Shown: positions 32,233 to 34,309 of the stretch, piece by piece
Position numbering within the stretch: the stretch's first letter is position 1
How the letters are laid out: each line of letters opens with the position of its first letter
Assembly: GCA_963204965.1 (NCBI GenBank)
Contig: CAUJKA010000269.1
Span: 1-34,309, forward strand
DNA length: 34,309 bases
Source of the DNA: Planctomycetota bacterium
GTDB taxonomy: Bacteria > Planctomycetota > Planctomycetia > Pirellulales > Pirellulaceae
Direction of reading: 5' to 3'
Notes under the pieces: model-generated
Seen by the model: only the letters and a program-made list of their open reading frames with translations
What the model was told of the DNA's origin: nothing
Databases searched by the model: none
Translations under genes and position numbers: made by a program

Positions 32233-34091
32233 TATTTGCCGATCCAAGCCTTCACGTAATCATCGGGCTTGCCAAACGATGCGGTCATCGCTTCGGTAAA
32301 TCCCTTACCTTCGCGGAGCTTTGTCACTAACGTGTTGAAGCGAGCTCGATTGTTGCGAGCCATCATGACGTTGGTGATCGCCATGCCAACTACTCCGCCA
32401 GCCTCCTCGTCCAATTCGCCCTTCAAAAGAGCATTCGCGTTAGGCACGCGCTGAGCGGCTTGCTCCATCGATTGGACCCACAACTTGACGCGTTGATCGT
32501 CTTTCTTGTGAGTATTGATCACCATGTTGCGACCAACGCCTTCAGCAAACCAAGCTGGCACTTCGGCATGACTACCGACATAGGCCGATGTAACCACCTG
32601 CAGAGCCACCGACGCCATCGGAGCCTCAGTGGTCTTTTCACCCGAGAGTACGCAGTAAACATCCAGAGGATCGGCGTACCAGTGCCCCATCCACTGCCGT
32701 GGCAGTTCGCGTTTCTCAGTCATCTTGCCGAACTCGCTATAGTCGTAGCGACTCTTAAGCACGAACACTGCGATCCCGCCGCGAACCAGAGGCTGATTGG
32801 CTGGTGCTGAAAACTGCTTCTTCACCGCCGCAATTGCTTTGTCCAATTCATCGCGGATTTCGTCGATGCGCAGCTGAGGCACATTGCCCATTACGAACAG
32901 CTCGTCTGACTTTGCCATCGAAGGTTCGTCATTGGGAAGCACGCGCTTCCATTTCTCAAGAGCTCGTTCACTGCGTCGTTCAAGCAACTCAGAGTGTTTA
33001 GCGCTATTGGCCCACGCGGTGTTGATTACCGTGTTGATATTGGCATCCGCGCGAGGTCCGTCAAAGGTGGCCTTTTCGCGAATCCAAGTGGCGATCTTTT
33101 CAATCTGTTCGTCGCTTAGTGGTGGACGACCGCCGGCGGGCATGCGCTGTCCCGATAGCCCTTTGATCTTTTTGATGATCAGGCTATCGACGTCTTTGGG
33201 CGGAAGGATCACCGCGCCGCTATCGCCACCGCGCAAGAACTGATTGAAGGTATCCATGCGGAAGCCTCCCGAAGCTTGTTGACCACCAATGTGGCAACCG
33301 TTGCAATTGTCGCGAAGGATCGGCGCGATGTCACGAGCAAAGCTCACAGTCTCTTTGCCACTCGACGCAACGACTTTAGCGGGACCTCCCGCGTCGGGTG
33401 CGGGCGTAGCCTTAGTCAGCTCTCCCAACGCGACTTTGGGATCGGGACCATCAAACTTGGCGCCTTCATCGATCCATCTCTTAAGCGTCGACAAATGCGC
33501 ATCGGTAACTTTCGTTCCGTTTGGTGGCATCTCACCGCCTTCAATAACTTCGATCACGCGACTGCCTGTCGACGAACCCGGAAAGACAACCTTGCCAGCT
33601 CGTGGACCTTGCATCAACACTTCGTAGCTGCTCATCGAGAATCGGCCGCGCATTCCGGTGACATGGCAACCTCCGCAATTGCTAACAAGAATCGGAGCCA
33701 CATCATCCTTGAAGCTCACGGGCTTCTCTCCGGGCTTGGAATCTTTGCCCTTGCCGATAAAGTCATCCCAGCTCTTCAGCGGGTCGAGTTCGACACCTTC
33801 TAACTCCAGCAGCGCGTGAGCTCGGACCAATTTCTGATAGATGGGCTCGGCCGTGCGTTGCAGGGCTGGGCTGGAGCGATCCTCGAGGACTTTGGCCAAG
33901 TCTTTGTGGATCTCGTTGATCAGCTTGGCGGCCTCGACCATCTTTTGACCGTTGTACAGCTTGCCAGCTTCGCGAGTCTTTTCGCTGAGCTCGTTGAGCT
34001 TAGCCCGCTGCTGGGGAGTCATCGCCAGGAGCGGCACGACTAACAAGGCAAAAAACAGCGAGGCGATGGCAACGGTCCAATTTCGATTCAT
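32232..34091 (-). CDS. Two-heme planctomycete cytochrome fused to a degenerate gluzincin-like domain
   Basis: A 619-residue exported protein with a signal peptide (residues 1-23, ending LLAMT). Two planctomycete cytochrome-C-type domains follow: heme motif CGGCH (139-143) with MPP (188-190) as the likely distal ligand region, and CNGCH (263-267) with QRMPAGG (315-321). A helical N-terminal domain (about 25-110) precedes them. The C-terminal part (about 430-619) resembles a gluzincin or peptidase-MA-like fold because it has EVPAWFAEGVGRNMV (510-524), like the second zinc motif WxxEG. However, the place for HExxH holds LQVVTSAYVG (497-506), so the metalloprotease site looks lost. GAGG lies 10 bases before the ATG. 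Redox partners and role are unknown. Confidence 0.88.
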   Translation of the reverse strand: MNRNWTVAIASLFFALLVVPLLAMTPQQRAKLNELSEKTREAGKLYNGQKMVEAAKLINEIHKDLAKVLEDRSSPALQRTAEPIYQKLVRAHALLELEGVELDPLKSWDDFIGKGKDSKPGEKPVSFKDDVAPILVSNCGGCHVTGMRGRFSMSSYEVLMQGPRAGKVVFPGSSTGSRVIEVIEGGEMPPNGTKVTDAHLSTLKRWIDEGAKFDGPDPKVALGELTKATPAPDAGGPAKVVASSGKETVSFARDIAPILRDNCNGCHIGGQQASGGFRMDTFNQFLRGGDSGAVILPPKDVDSLIIKKIKGLSGQRMPAGGRPPLSDEQIEKIATWIREKATFDGPRADANINTVINTAWANSAKHSELLERRSERALEKWKRVLPNDEPSMAKSDELFVMGNVPQLRIDEIRDELDKAIAAVKKQFSAPANQPLVRGGIAVFVLKSRYDYSEFGKMTEKRELPRQWMGHWYADPLDVYCVLSGEKTTEAPMASVALQVVTSAYVGSHAEVPAWFAEGVGRNMVINTHKKDDQRVKLWVQSMEQAAQRVPNANALLKGELDEEAGGVVGMAITNVMMARNNRARFNTLVTKLREGKGFTEAMTASFGKPDDYVKAWIGK

Positions 34092-34169
34092 ACGCTTTCA
34101 GCCTCGCCATCGATTGCAAAGATGGCGATCACGAGAAAAGTTCTGGCAAGTTCGTTGGTGGTTCGTTCC

Positions 34170-34192
34170 TAACCCGAAGCGTTAGCGAGGGA
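34170..34192. repeat. Short dispersed repeat, TCCCTCGCTAACGC family, inverted
   Basis: TAACCCGAAGCGTTAGCGAGGGA is the reverse complement of 3291-3314 without its first base. It lies upstream of the cytochrome gene. Confidence 0.75.
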
Positions 34193-34252
34193 TATTTCGT
34201 GCTCGTGCTCAGTCGAAGACGGTGCTCGTGCTCGGATCCGGTCGTTCGATTT

Positions 34253-34309
<57 letters not shown>

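Overview
The window looks like chromosomal DNA from a planctomycete, most likely of the Pirellulaceae (Rhodopirellula/Blastopirellula-like); this is inferred from family content and I ran no search. Supporting signs are a two-heme cytochrome protein of the planctomycete C-type class, a Tat-exported Gfo/Idh/MocA oxidoreductase, a FloA flotillin, a giant kinase-like protein with a periplasmic part, and intergenic regions full of short hairpin repeats. No rRNA, tRNA, CRISPR array or phage block was seen.

Layout. 1-2530: a secreted GH33-type sialidase and an AGE-family sugar epimerase, 26 bases apart. 2531-5415: a small one-TM protein, a nested palindrome, a secreted coiled-coil protein with a strong terminator, and type III pantothenate kinase (coaX). 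5416-8714: dispersed repeats, floA, a Q/P-rich protein, a degenerate receiver-like protein and a small membrane protein. 8791-11703: a 970-residue GH38-like protein that appears to lack the catalytic aspartate. 11967-15731 (minus): an exported HEAT-repeat protein fused to a DUF900-type alpha/beta hydrolase. 16033-18086: an orphan antitoxin-like gene and the Gfo/Idh/MocA oxidoreductase. 18168-25279: three codirectional genes for a membrane P-loop GTPase-like protein, a pseudokinase with an STN-like C-terminus, and an HtrA-type protease with two PDZ domains. 25379-27542: a secreted Gly/Ala/Ser/Asn repeat protein and an IS200-like Y1 transposase between matching pairs of REP-like hairpin doublets. 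27543-34091: a GT-C type membrane glycosyltransferase, an N-acetylneuraminate-lyase-like aldolase with a microcompartment-style C-terminal helix, a six-TM protein and the cytochrome/gluzincin-like protein. The window ends in a hexanucleotide tandem repeat.

How the genes may work together. Sialidase, AGE epimerase and the lyase-like aldolase could form a path for host or algal sialic-acid-like sugars, but the lyase is 28 kb from the other two, so the link is only suggestive. The GTPase, pseudokinase and HtrA genes look like an envelope-associated unit of unknown role. The most notable leads are the aldolase's encapsulation-peptide-like tail, the transposase with symmetric REP doublets, the HEAT/hydrolase fusion with a membrane hairpin inside the hydrolase, and repeat families that supply or abut the stop codons of three genes.
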